Assembly: GCA_029932585.1 (NCBI GenBank)
Contig: JAOZPU010000009.1
Coordinates: 4,092 to 39,451, forward strand
Source of the DNA: Spirochaetia bacterium
Lineage (GTDB): Bacteria; Spirochaetota; Spirochaetia; B11-G9
Direction of reading: 5' to 3'
Length of the DNA: 35,360 bases
Positions 1 to 6,535 of this stretch are shown here, piece by piece (position 1 is the stretch's first letter; every line of letters begins with the position of its first letter). Below the pieces are notes generated by a model that ran no database searches, was not told the DNA's origin, and saw only the letters and a program-made list of their open reading frames with translations. Position numbers and translations under genes: made by a program.

Positions 1-973
1 TTCCCTGATTTTTCTGCAGAACAAACTGTACAGAACTACCCTTCTTCTTTTTATCTTTTTTTAAAGCATTTATTATTGCTAATGTGTCAATATTATCTGG
101 TGTTTGTAAATTATATGAATATTTTTCTACAAGTTTCAAAACTTCTGTAAGCCAGTTAGAATCTGTGACTCCCATTATTACACCAGTTTCTAAAGCTTTA
201 ATAATACCCCATATTACGGCTTCTCCATGAGAAAAGCCGGTAAAATTTGAAACTGATTCCAGAGCATGACCAAAGGTATGTCCTAAATTTAAATGTGTCC
301 TAATACCAGATTCTACAGCATCCTGTTCCACATACCATGCTTTTACACCAATAGACAGTTCAACAAGTTTAATTAAGACATCATGATCTCTTTCTAAAAC
401 AGCTTCATACTGGTTAGTTAAAATGTTTAAAATTTCTGTATCCCAAAGTAATCCATGTTTTATAATTTCTGCCAAACCACTCATGTATTCTCTATCTGGT
501 AGTGAATCCAATAAATCGATACATATTCGAACTTCTGCAGCTGGAGCAAAAGTACCAATCATATTTTTAAATTTAAGAAAATCTATGCCTGTTTTTCCAC
601 CTAATGCTGCATCTGCCATAGCCAGGAGGGTTGTAGGAATAAGAATAATTTCTGCACCCCGCATATAGATAGATCCTGCGAAAGCAGTCATATCACAGAC
701 TACCCCTCCTCCAACACCTACAAACAGAGAATCTCTGGCTGCTCCAACATCTACTGCTTTGGATAAAATAGCTTCAATGCTATCCCATTTTTTTGTAATT
801 TCACCTGGTTGAAGTACTATCTCTTCTACAGGAATAGTATTTGGAAAAAGCTTTCTTGTATTTGTATCAAATACTGCCAATACTGATTTATGCTCAAAAT
901 ATAATAAATCAATCAAAGAGAGAAATCTAACTGTAGTTTTTTTATTACCTATAATAACGGTATGTTCTTTCAA
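1..973 (-). CDS. aroB: 3-dehydroquinate synthase AroB (3' end outside window)
   Basis: AroB converts DAHP to 3-dehydroquinate in the cytoplasmic shikimate pathway, using NAD and a divalent metal. The reading frame is open from a TTG at 973 to base 1 (324 codons), so roughly the last 20-40 residues of a usual ~350-residue protein are missing. Visible family motifs in order: the glycine-rich NAD segment GGGVVCD, then YMRG, GGKTGID, NMIGTF, the metal-ligand Glu segment GLAEIIKHG, the metal-binding GHTFGHALE, and HGEAV. The TTG is preceded by AGGA about 6 bases upstream and lies 7 bases beyond the stop codon of the ArsR-like gene, so the two are almost certainly co-transcribed from the arsR promoter. 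No ATG lies nearer the conserved N-terminus. Pairing a shikimate enzyme with an ArsR regulator is unexplained and may be only positional. Confidence 0.93.
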   Translation of the reverse strand, partial: MKEHTVIIGNKKTTVRFLSLIDLLYFEHKSVLAVFDTNTRKLFPNTIPVEEIVLQPGEITKKWDSIEAILSKAVDVGAARDSLFVGVGGGVVCDMTAFAGSIYMRGAEIILIPTTLLAMADAALGGKTGIDFLKFKNMIGTFAPAAEVRICIDLLDSLPDREYMSGLAEIIKHGLLWDTEILNILTNQYEAVLERDHDVLIKLVELSIGVKAWYVEQDAVESGIRTHLNLGHTFGHALESVSNFTGFSHGEAVIWGIIKALETGVIMGVTDSNWLTEVLKLVEKYSYNLQTPDNIDTLAIINALKKDKKKKGSSVQFVLQKNQG

Positions 974-980
974 AACAATC

Positions 981-1280
981 CTACTTGAGCATATCCTTTA
1001 TAAGTGACTTAATAAAAGGATCTAAAATAGAATAATATCTTTTATTACCCTTTACTTCGGATGCTACAATATCTTTTTCCTTCAGAACAGCAAGATGCTG
1101 GGAAATTACTGGCTGAGATTGATTAAGACAAGTCCATAACTCTGTAACACAGGCATCCTCATTTTCTATAAGACATAAGATCTTCAGTCTTAAGGGATGG
1201 CCGCACACCTTAAGCTTCTCTGCATAAGATTCAATAATTATACCGGAACAACATGTTTTTTCTTTCATATATACAGACAT
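981..1280 (-). CDS. ArsR/SmtB-family winged-helix regulator, cysteine-rich
   Basis: A 99-residue DNA-binding repressor of the ArsR/SmtB type. The recognition helix region reads NQSQPVISQHLAVLKEKDIV, which matches the family core, and a wing follows (KGNKRYYSI). ArsR proteins usually release DNA on binding metal, metalloid or reactive sulfur. Here Cys occur as a CC pair near the N-terminus (TCCSG), in KVCGHP, in KILCLI, and as C-V-T-E-L-W just before the recognition helix. This last place is where classic ArsR has C-V-C, so one of its two cysteines is replaced by Thr and the ligand set may differ. The gene is divergent from a cysteine desulfurase and lies just upstream of aroB. A perfect TATAAT ends five bases before the ATG, suggesting an almost leaderless message; an in-frame ATG four codons later is an alternative start. 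The true inducer cannot be read from sequence. Confidence 0.88.
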   Translation of the reverse strand: MSVYMKEKTCCSGIIIESYAEKLKVCGHPLRLKILCLIENEDACVTELWTCLNQSQPVISQHLAVLKEKDIVASEVKGNKRYYSILDPFIKSLIKDMLK

Positions 1281-1314
1281 TACACATTATATAGTCTTTT
1301 TGCAAGTAACTAAG
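1281..1314 (-). promoter_or_regulatory. arsR promoter, leaderless type
   Basis: On the minus strand TATAAT occupies 1291-1286 and is followed by five bases and then the ATG at 1280. A -35 at the proper distance (around 1314-1309, CTTAGT) is poor, so recognition may depend on an activator or on the perfect -10. No Shine-Dalgarno is present. Confidence 0.5.
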
Positions 1315-1376
1315 AAAAATGGTTAATAGAATTTCATAAAACTCCATTAGTAATTTTAGGTGTTTCCATATTTTAC

Positions 1377-1462
1377 AATTGCATGGCGAATTGCACATGA
1401 AATTATAGACATAAAAAAGCTAATTAGAGCTAAAAATTGTTTTATATGTTATCAGTGCAATT
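1377..1462. promoter_or_regulatory. Repeated AATTGCA motif in the arsR / cysteine desulfurase intergenic region
   Basis: AATTGCA occurs at 1377-1383 and again at 1389-1395, a 12-base period, and in inverted orientation (TGCAATT) at 1456-1462, nine bases upstream of the cysteine desulfurase -35. An AGCT-flanked near-palindrome lies at 1419-1432. These could be operator sites for the adjacent ArsR protein or another regulator. This is a pattern seen in the sequence only; the region is AT-rich and chance is not excluded. Confidence 0.3.
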
Positions 1463-1470
1463 AGCTGCCA

Positions 1471-1505
1471 TTGAAATGAATACGTTCTTTGCTTATTATC
1501 CGTGT
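1471..1505 (+). promoter_or_regulatory. Cysteine desulfurase promoter, leaderless type
   Basis: TTGAAA (1471-1476), a 17-base spacer, TATTAT (1494-1499), then six bases and an ATG at 1506. Both hexamers match the sigma70 consensus at five of six positions. Transcription would start at or within a base or two of the ATG, so the message has no room for a ribosome binding site. This decides the start codon of the gene. Confidence 0.65.
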
Positions 1506-2669
1506 ATGGAATCTATCTATTTTGATTGGGCTGCTACTGCACCAATTCTACCCGAATTACCACAACTAATCTCTGAAGCATTGTTTACTTTTCAGGGCAA
1601 TCCATCGTCTATTCACTCCTCTGGGAAAAAATCAAAAACAGAACTGGAGTATAACAGAAAAGTATTCGCAAAATTATTGGAGACTAAACCAGAACAACTT
1701 ATATTTACTTCAGGAGGATCTGAATCCAATAGTATTATTTTCTCATCATTATTTTTAAAGAAACCGGGATCACATATAATACTTTCTGCAATTGAACATC
1801 CTTCAATTTATGAATTTGCTACAAATCTTAAAAGTTTTGGGTATGAAATTGATTTCATTAAACCAGCTGCAAACGGTATTATTATTCCAGAAAATATAGA
1901 AAAACACCTTAAAAAAAATACTACTCTAGTATCAATAATGACTGTTAATAATGAAACAGGTGCAATTCAGAAAATAAATGAAATTGGTAAACTTATTAGA
2001 CATTTTGAACAAAAAAACGGTAGAAAAGTTCACTTTCACACAGATGCAGTACAGGCATTAGGAAAGATTCCTTTTAAACCAGGACTATTAAATATTGACT
2101 CTGCTTCATTTAGTGCTCATAAAATTGGGGGTCCCAAAGGAGTAGGAATGCTGTTTTTAAAAAAACCTTTAAATGTAATCTCTTCTGGAGGTGGCCAGGA
2201 ATTTACAATTCGTCCAGGCACAGAAAATATAGCTGGTATAAAAGCTTTTGCAAGAGCAATGGAAATTAGCCTGGAGAAATTAGATATAAACTATAAACTT
2301 GTTCAGTCTTTAAAAACTATACTTATTGATGAATTAAAGAAAATAAAAGGAATTAAATTTTTATTTGATAATAATTTTGAATCTGATTACTCTCCATATA
2401 TTGTAAATGCTACTGTTGCACCCATTCCAGGCGAAGTTGTTGTAAGAATGCTTAGTGATGAAGGAATACAAATCTCAACAGGATCAGCATGTTCTTCCCG
2501 AAACAGTAAAAAAAAGCTAAGAGTACTTACAGCCTCGGGGATTTCAGAACAGGAAGCCTCAGGGTCTATAAGAATATCCTTAGGGTGGTCCAGTACCAAA
2601 GAAGAAATATTAAATTTTAGTTTAGTTTTAAATACTATAATTTCAAAATTAAGAATATATCATAAATAA
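1506..2669 (+). CDS. NifS/IscS-like cysteine desulfurase
   Basis: A PLP enzyme that removes sulfur from cysteine and hands it on as a persulfide. The frame is open from a TTG at 1437, but the conserved N-terminus (ESIYFDWAATAP) begins at the ATG at 1506, which also sits six bases after a good -10, so 1506 is preferred (387 residues). Visible: FTSGGSESN, NNETG, the HTDA Asp, the PLP lysine in SAHKIGGPKG (codon at 2121, residue 206), and the catalytic cysteine in STGSACSSR (codon at 2490, residue 329). ThiI follows 16 bases downstream and lacks a rhodanese domain. That is the NifZ-ThiI arrangement known from Bacillus, so this enzyme is probably the dedicated sulfur donor for tRNA 4-thiouridine. 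A general Fe-S role is not excluded, since no iscU or sufU is adjacent. Confidence 0.92.
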   Translation: MESIYFDWAATAPILPELPQLISEALFTFQGNPSSIHSSGKKSKTELEYNRKVFAKLLETKPEQLIFTSGGSESNSIIFSSLFLKKPGSHIILSAIEHPSIYEFATNLKSFGYEIDFIKPAANGIIIPENIEKHLKKNTTLVSIMTVNNETGAIQKINEIGKLIRHFEQKNGRKVHFHTDAVQALGKIPFKPGLLNIDSASFSAHKIGGPKGVGMLFLKKPLNVISSGGGQEFTIRPGTENIAGIKAFARAMEISLEKLDINYKLVQSLKTILIDELKKIKGIKFLFDNNFESDYSPYIVNATVAPIPGEVVVRMLSDEGIQISTGSACSSRNSKKKLRVLTASGISEQEASGSIRISLGWSSTKEEILNFSLVLNTIISKLRIYHK

Positions 2670-2685
2670 TTTCCAGGAGAAAGTT

Positions 2686-3849
2686 GTGAAAAATTTTTAT
2701 CTGATTAAGATTGGAGAGATTTCTCTCAAAAAGGGTAATAGAAAGAGTTTTGAAAAACAATTAAGATTTAATATTAAAAAAAAGCTCCATTCCCCTTCTA
2801 AAATTACAATACAACGAGGAAGATTTTTTCTTGAAACTGAAGAGGAGGATATTAATAATATTAAGTATGCTCTTGGAACAACTCCTGGCATGGTAAGTTT
2901 CTCCAGAGCTGTAAAAGTAGAGAAAAAGATTGAAACTATAAAGAAAGCAGCTTTGAATTTTGCAAAAGAACTTGTTATAAAATATCCCTCTGGAACATTC
3001 AAAATAGAATCAAGACGTGCAGATAAAGGTTTCTCATATACTTCATATGAGATTTCTGCACTTGTAGGCGAATATCTACTTGAAGAACTTCCTTCTTTAA
3101 AAGTTGATGTTCATAATCCGGACTGGATAATTAATGTAGAAATAAGAAATCTTGCATATGTCTATGGAGCCCAGGAAAAAGGTGCAGGAGGACTTCCTGT
3201 AGGTAGTGCAGCGAAAGGTATGCTCCTACTATCCGGAGGTATAGACTCCCCTGTTGCTGGATATCTAATGGCAAAAAGAGGTCTTCGAATGGATGCTATA
3301 TATTTCCATGCCTATCCATATACCTCTGATGATGCTTTGGAAAAGGTAAAAACTCTTGCATCTAAAATTGCTCCATATCTATCTGGTTTAAGTCTTTTTG
3401 TTGTTCCTTTTACAGAGTTTCAACTATTATTAAAACAGAAAGCGGAAGAAGAGGAAGTTACTCTATTAATGCGTGCAGGTATGGTCAAGATAGCAGAAAT
3501 GATATCTAAAGAGAGGGATGGAACCTGCCTGGTTACAGGAGAATCTCTTAGTCAGGTTGCAAGTCAAACTGTGGAAAGTATTAACTATACAGGCAGTGAA
3601 ACAAATTTAACAATTTTCCGTCCTCTTATTGGAATGGATAAAGAGGATATAATTAAAATAGCAACAAAAATAGATACCTTTAATACATCAATTTTACCTT
3701 TTGAAGACTGCTGTACTATTTTCTCACCAAAACATCCACTGCTTAAACCTGATACAACAAAGCTAAAAAAATCATTTATTATGCTGGAAGGTGAAGAATT
3801 GTTGAAAGAAGCTGCGGAAAAAGCAGAACGGATTTATTTTAGACCGTAA
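2686..3849 (+). CDS. thiI: tRNA 4-thiouridine synthetase ThiI (rhodanese-less form)
   Basis: ThiI adenylates U8 of tRNA and inserts sulfur to make s4U, a near-UV sensor; in some bacteria it also serves thiazole synthesis. This is the 387-residue form: an N-terminal ferredoxin-like plus THUMP region to about residue 165, then the PP-loop ATPase domain with SGGIDSPVAG near residue 183. The C-terminal rhodanese domain of E. coli ThiI is absent. A conserved PFEDCCTIFSPKHP segment holds Cys342 and Cys343, corresponding to the catalytic-cysteine region retained in short ThiI proteins. The start is a GTG preceded by CAGGAGAAAG. It forms an operon with the cysteine desulfurase, which would supply the persulfide directly. 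A REP-like palindrome begins 15 bases after the stop. Confidence 0.95.
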   Translation: MKNFYLIKIGEISLKKGNRKSFEKQLRFNIKKKLHSPSKITIQRGRFFLETEEEDINNIKYALGTTPGMVSFSRAVKVEKKIETIKKAALNFAKELVIKYPSGTFKIESRRADKGFSYTSYEISALVGEYLLEELPSLKVDVHNPDWIINVEIRNLAYVYGAQEKGAGGLPVGSAAKGMLLLSGGIDSPVAGYLMAKRGLRMDAIYFHAYPYTSDDALEKVKTLASKIAPYLSGLSLFVVPFTEFQLLLKQKAEEEEVTLLMRAGMVKIAEMISKERDGTCLVTGESLSQVASQTVESINYTGSETNLTIFRPLIGMDKEDIIKIATKIDTFNTSILPFEDCCTIFSPKHPLLKPDTTKLKKSFIMLEGEELLKEAAEKAERIYFRP

Positions 3850-3864
3850 TGTATTTATAAATCG

Positions 3865-3890
3865 TAGGGACAGGTCGCGACCCGTCCCTA
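3865..3890. repeat. REP-like 26-base palindrome between thiI and the FmdB gene
   Basis: A near-perfect 26-base inverted repeat: TAGGGAC at the left, GTCCCTA at the right, and a GC-rich self-complementary core GGTCGCGACC, with only one mismatched pair. It is strikingly GC-rich for this region. It lies between convergent genes and contains the stop codon of the FmdB-type gene (3888-3890). There is no downstream T-run, so a simple intrinsic terminator is unlikely, although the hairpin could stabilise 3' ends. It resembles dispersed palindromes with GTAGGGAC-type ends that I recall from other genomes. I see only one copy in the window. Confidence 0.7.
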
Positions 3891-4172
3891 GGATGTTTTG
3901 ACGGTTTCTTTTTTAGTTTCTGTTTTTTTTGAAGGGGCAGATTCTGATTTTTCTGACGATTTTACTTTTGGAGTTGATGAATTACTGTTTTTACTTTTAT
4001 TATCTGTCACATAAAAACCACTGCCTTTAAAAATTATACCGAGACCACCACCAATCAATCTTTTTAATGGACCACTGCATTCCTTACAAACAGTTAAGGG
4101 ATCATCTGACATTGATTGGAAATATTCAAAAGTTCGCCCGCATTGTTCGCATTTATAATCATAAGTTGGCAT
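3888..4172 (-). CDS. FmdB-family zinc ribbon protein
   Basis: A 94-residue protein with the FmdB/CxxC_CxxC_SSSS N-terminal zinc ribbon: MPTYDYKCEQCG and, 21 residues further, CKECSG, then the usual GGLGIIFKGSGFYVTD. The C-terminal third is a low-complexity Ser/Lys/Glu/Thr tail. The family is sometimes called a regulatory protein after the formamidase cluster in which it was named, but its function is essentially unknown. GGAG lies eight bases before the ATG. The final two sense codons and the stop run into the REP-like palindrome, so the present C-terminus may have been set by insertion of that repeat. It lies downstream of hisF on the same strand but after a 90-base gap with its own possible promoter, so it is probably a separate unit. 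Confidence 0.85.
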   Translation of the reverse strand: MPTYDYKCEQCGRTFEYFQSMSDDPLTVCKECSGPLKRLIGGGLGIIFKGSGFYVTDNKSKNSNSSTPKVKSSEKSESAPSKKTETKKETVKTS

Positions 4173-4262
4173 ATTTATTTCTCCGATGAGAGTAATTTCT
4201 ATTTGTAAACATAATATATCGATAATTGTATATAATAATCAAGAACTCTAAACAAATTAAGG

Positions 4263-5027
4263 TTAAATTCTAACTGGGATATTCTCTTTATTAAGAAATT
4301 CTTTAATTCCACCCACAGTATATCCATCAATGTGAACCATTGATGCAATAAGAGCGGCATCTGCTTTTCCTTCATTAAAAACATCTGCAAGATGCATTGA
4401 AGTACCAGCGCCACCAGAGGCTACAACAGGAATACCCACTGATTCTGAAATCATACGTGTTAATTTAATTTCATACCCATTTTTTGTGCCATCGGCATCT
4501 ATGGAGTTTAAAACTATTTCACCTGCCCCTAATTTCTCTATTTTCTTAGCCCATTCAAGAGCATCGAGATCAACCTTTGTTCTTCCACCATTAATTACAA
4601 TTCCATAACCAGATGGCTTACTAAAGTCCATTTCTACATCCATACCAACAACTATACACTGTTTACCAAAATGCTTGGCACCTTCAGATATAATTGAAGG
4701 ATTTTTTACAGCAGAACTATTAACACTTACCTTTTCAGCCCCTGCAAGTATTACCTGTTTCATATCTGAGAGAGTCCTTATCCCACCACCAACTGAAAAT
4801 GGTATAAAAATTTTTTCTGCAACTTTTTTTACAATATCGATCATTATTCCCCGTTTCTCAGAGGAAGCAGTAATATCATAGAAAACAAGCTCATCTACAC
4901 CTTGCTTGTAGTATTCCTCTGCCATTAAAACAGGATCACCTATATCAACATTACCTTTAAATTTAACACCTTTAGTTGTTTTTCCATCTCTAACATCAAG
5001 ACATACAATTATTCTTTTTTGGAGCAT
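4263..5027 (-). CDS. hisF: Imidazole glycerol phosphate synthase, cyclase subunit HisF
   Basis: HisF, a TIM-barrel enzyme, uses ammonia from HisH to turn PRFAR into imidazole glycerol phosphate and AICAR, linking histidine and purine synthesis. It is 254 residues, the usual size. Asp11 (CLDVRDG) and Asp130 (VVGMDVE) are the catalytic pair. Phosphate-binding loops appear as SVGGGIR and VASGGAG. The segment [12 protein letters not shown] matches the family's FLDITAS, with Tyr for Leu. It follows hisH by three bases in the same operon. No other his genes are present in the window, so the pair is detached from the rest of the pathway. A HisF2-type role in amidotransfer on surface sugars is possible in principle, but the sequence follows the ordinary histidine enzyme closely and no partner of the WbpG type is nearby. 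Confidence 0.95.
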   Translation of the reverse strand: MLQKRIIVCLDVRDGKTTKGVKFKGNVDIGDPVLMAEEYYKQGVDELVFYDITASSEKRGIMIDIVKKVAEKIFIPFSVGGGIRTLSDMKQVILAGAEKVSVNSSAVKNPSIISEGAKHFGKQCIVVGMDVEMDFSKPSGYGIVINGGRTKVDLDALEWAKKIEKLGAGEIVLNSIDADGTKNGYEIKLTRMISESVGIPVVASGGAGTSMHLADVFNEGKADAALIASMVHIDGYTVGGIKEFLNKENIPVRI

Positions 5028-5030
5028 TAT

Positions 5031-5648
5031 TTAGACCCCCTGGGTTTTTGAGATAAAATTATCCAGAAGTTTAAGTCCATGGGGACCTGATTTCTCAGGA
5101 TGAAATTGAACTGCAACAAGATTATCCACAGAAAAAGCTGAACTAAATGAAATACCATAATCTGTTAAAGCTATAACTGCATTTTGATTATCCGGATCCG
5201 GATAATAAGAATGTACAAAATAAAAAGAGCTATTATTGGGAATATCTTTAAAAATATAATGATTGTTAGTAGATTGAACCTGATTCCATCCCATATGAGG
5301 TATTTTCAAATCCATATTATGAGAAAACTCTTTTGAATTACCAGGAACTAAACCTACACACTTAGTATTCCTCTCTTCTGAAGAATCAAGAACTATCTGG
5401 CAACCCAAACAAATACCGAGTATAGGATTCCCCTTTTTAAAATATTCCCTAAGAAAAATATCCAACCCTCTCTTTTTTAAAATTTTCATTGAGGATTGAG
5501 CCTCTCCCACTCCAGGGAAAATAAGTTTATCACTTTTTGCAAGTTCATAAGGATCACTTGAAACAAAGTATTTAGCGCCCAAATGAGCTAGTGCGGTTTC
5601 TACACTTTTAAGATTTCCTGCATCATAGTTTAAAATTCCAATCTTCAT
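5031..5648 (-). CDS. hisH: Imidazole glycerol phosphate synthase, glutaminase subunit HisH
   Basis: HisH is the class I glutamine amidotransferase that supplies ammonia to HisF. At 205 residues it has the full triad: Cys80 in GICLGCQ, and His183 and Glu185 in QFHPEKSG. The oxyanion-strand segment PGVGEA and the MGWNQV motif typical of HisH are also visible. The ATG follows the TAA of the upstream lipoprotein gene with no intervening base, which indicates translational coupling, and hisF begins three bases after its stop. Confidence 0.95.
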   Translation of the reverse strand: MKIGILNYDAGNLKSVETALAHLGAKYFVSSDPYELAKSDKLIFPGVGEAQSSMKILKKRGLDIFLREYFKKGNPILGICLGCQIVLDSSEERNTKCVGLVPGNSKEFSHNMDLKIPHMGWNQVQSTNNHYIFKDIPNNSSFYFVHSYYPDPDNQNAVIALTDYGISFSSAFSVDNLVAVQFHPEKSGPHGLKLLDNFISKTQGV

Positions 5649-6524
5649 TTAGTTTCCAGCTAAGAGAGTCATCATTTCATTAGAGTCAAGAAGAATATTA
5701 TTTATAATAATCTGATTATCCACAGCATTAATTTCTGATGTATGAACAACTTTCATTATTGCCGACTTACCTGTATCATTCATTTTCATTAATAAACCTA
5801 ATTTTAAAGCTATAGAAAATATTTTTGCATCAAAATTATTCGAGAAATCAAGAACACCGGATATAGAATAATTATCTTCAATTTTTTTAACTACAAAAAA
5901 CAAATTCTGAACCAACATTTTTTCTAATGGAATGTTTAATGATTTATAGATTGCTGCCCCGGGAAGATGAGAATATACAGTAATTGCTGATTGCTCAAAT
6001 TCTGTCTTTACTTTCTCTGGGATAAAATTTCTACTCCCGGAATCAATGAACTCCAAATTGGTATCAATATCTGTGCTGGAAATTATTGCTACTGACTTAA
6101 GAGGAACTGAAGCAAAAAGACTGTACTCCTTGTATTCCCACCAAATGTAATCATCTTTATGTTTTTCCCAGTTTTTATCTTTTCCAATGGCATAATTTGT
6201 AAAAAACTTTGAATACTTTCCCTCTGCCAGAATAGAAAAATTAGATTCAGGATCCAATCCTGCTACAGAAAAAGATAATCTATCTGTTCGTTTAATTATT
6301 GGAGACAAATCATTTTCAGAATACCTGGACATAAAATTGTCCAGTAACTCTCTATCTTTTGAAAGATTAAAATAAAGGAGAAGTCGTCCATCCTCTACTA
6401 CTACTCCCGGATAATTTTTCTCTGCAAAATCCGGGGTAGTACTACACCCTGTAATTATAAATATATATACAGAAAGAACAAAAACAAGTGAAATAATTAA
6501 TTTACTATCTTTTACAAGTTTCAT
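5649..6524 (-). CDS. Predicted lipoprotein of unknown function
   Basis: A 291-residue protein that I do not recognise. It starts with a basic stretch and a long hydrophobic segment ending in the lipobox IITGC (Cys27), so it is probably lipid-anchored, facing the periplasm or outer leaflet. The mature part is soluble with alternating beta-like hydrophobic segments and no repeats. It lies 11 bases downstream of ileS and abuts hisH, hence it is in their operon. Such fillers between housekeeping genes are common in spirochaetes, and context gives no clear function. Confidence 0.7.
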   Translation of the reverse strand: MKLVKDSKLIISLVFVLSVYIFIITGCSTTPDFAEKNYPGVVVEDGRLLLYFNLSKDRELLDNFMSRYSENDLSPIIKRTDRLSFSVAGLDPESNFSILAEGKYSKFFTNYAIGKDKNWEKHKDDYIWWEYKEYSLFASVPLKSVAIISSTDIDTNLEFIDSGSRNFIPEKVKTEFEQSAITVYSHLPGAAIYKSLNIPLEKMLVQNLFFVVKKIEDNYSISGVLDFSNNFDAKIFSIALKLGLLMKMNDTGKSAIMKVVHTSEINAVDNQIIINNILLDSNEMMTLLAGN

Positions 6525-6535
6525 TTGGATTTTAC

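Noticed and set aside
1437-1505. Longer N-terminus of the cysteine desulfurase from the TTG at 1437 or ATG at 1476
   Set aside because: The extra residues are not conserved in the family, there is no ribosome binding site before either, and the best promoter (1471-1499) overlaps this stretch.
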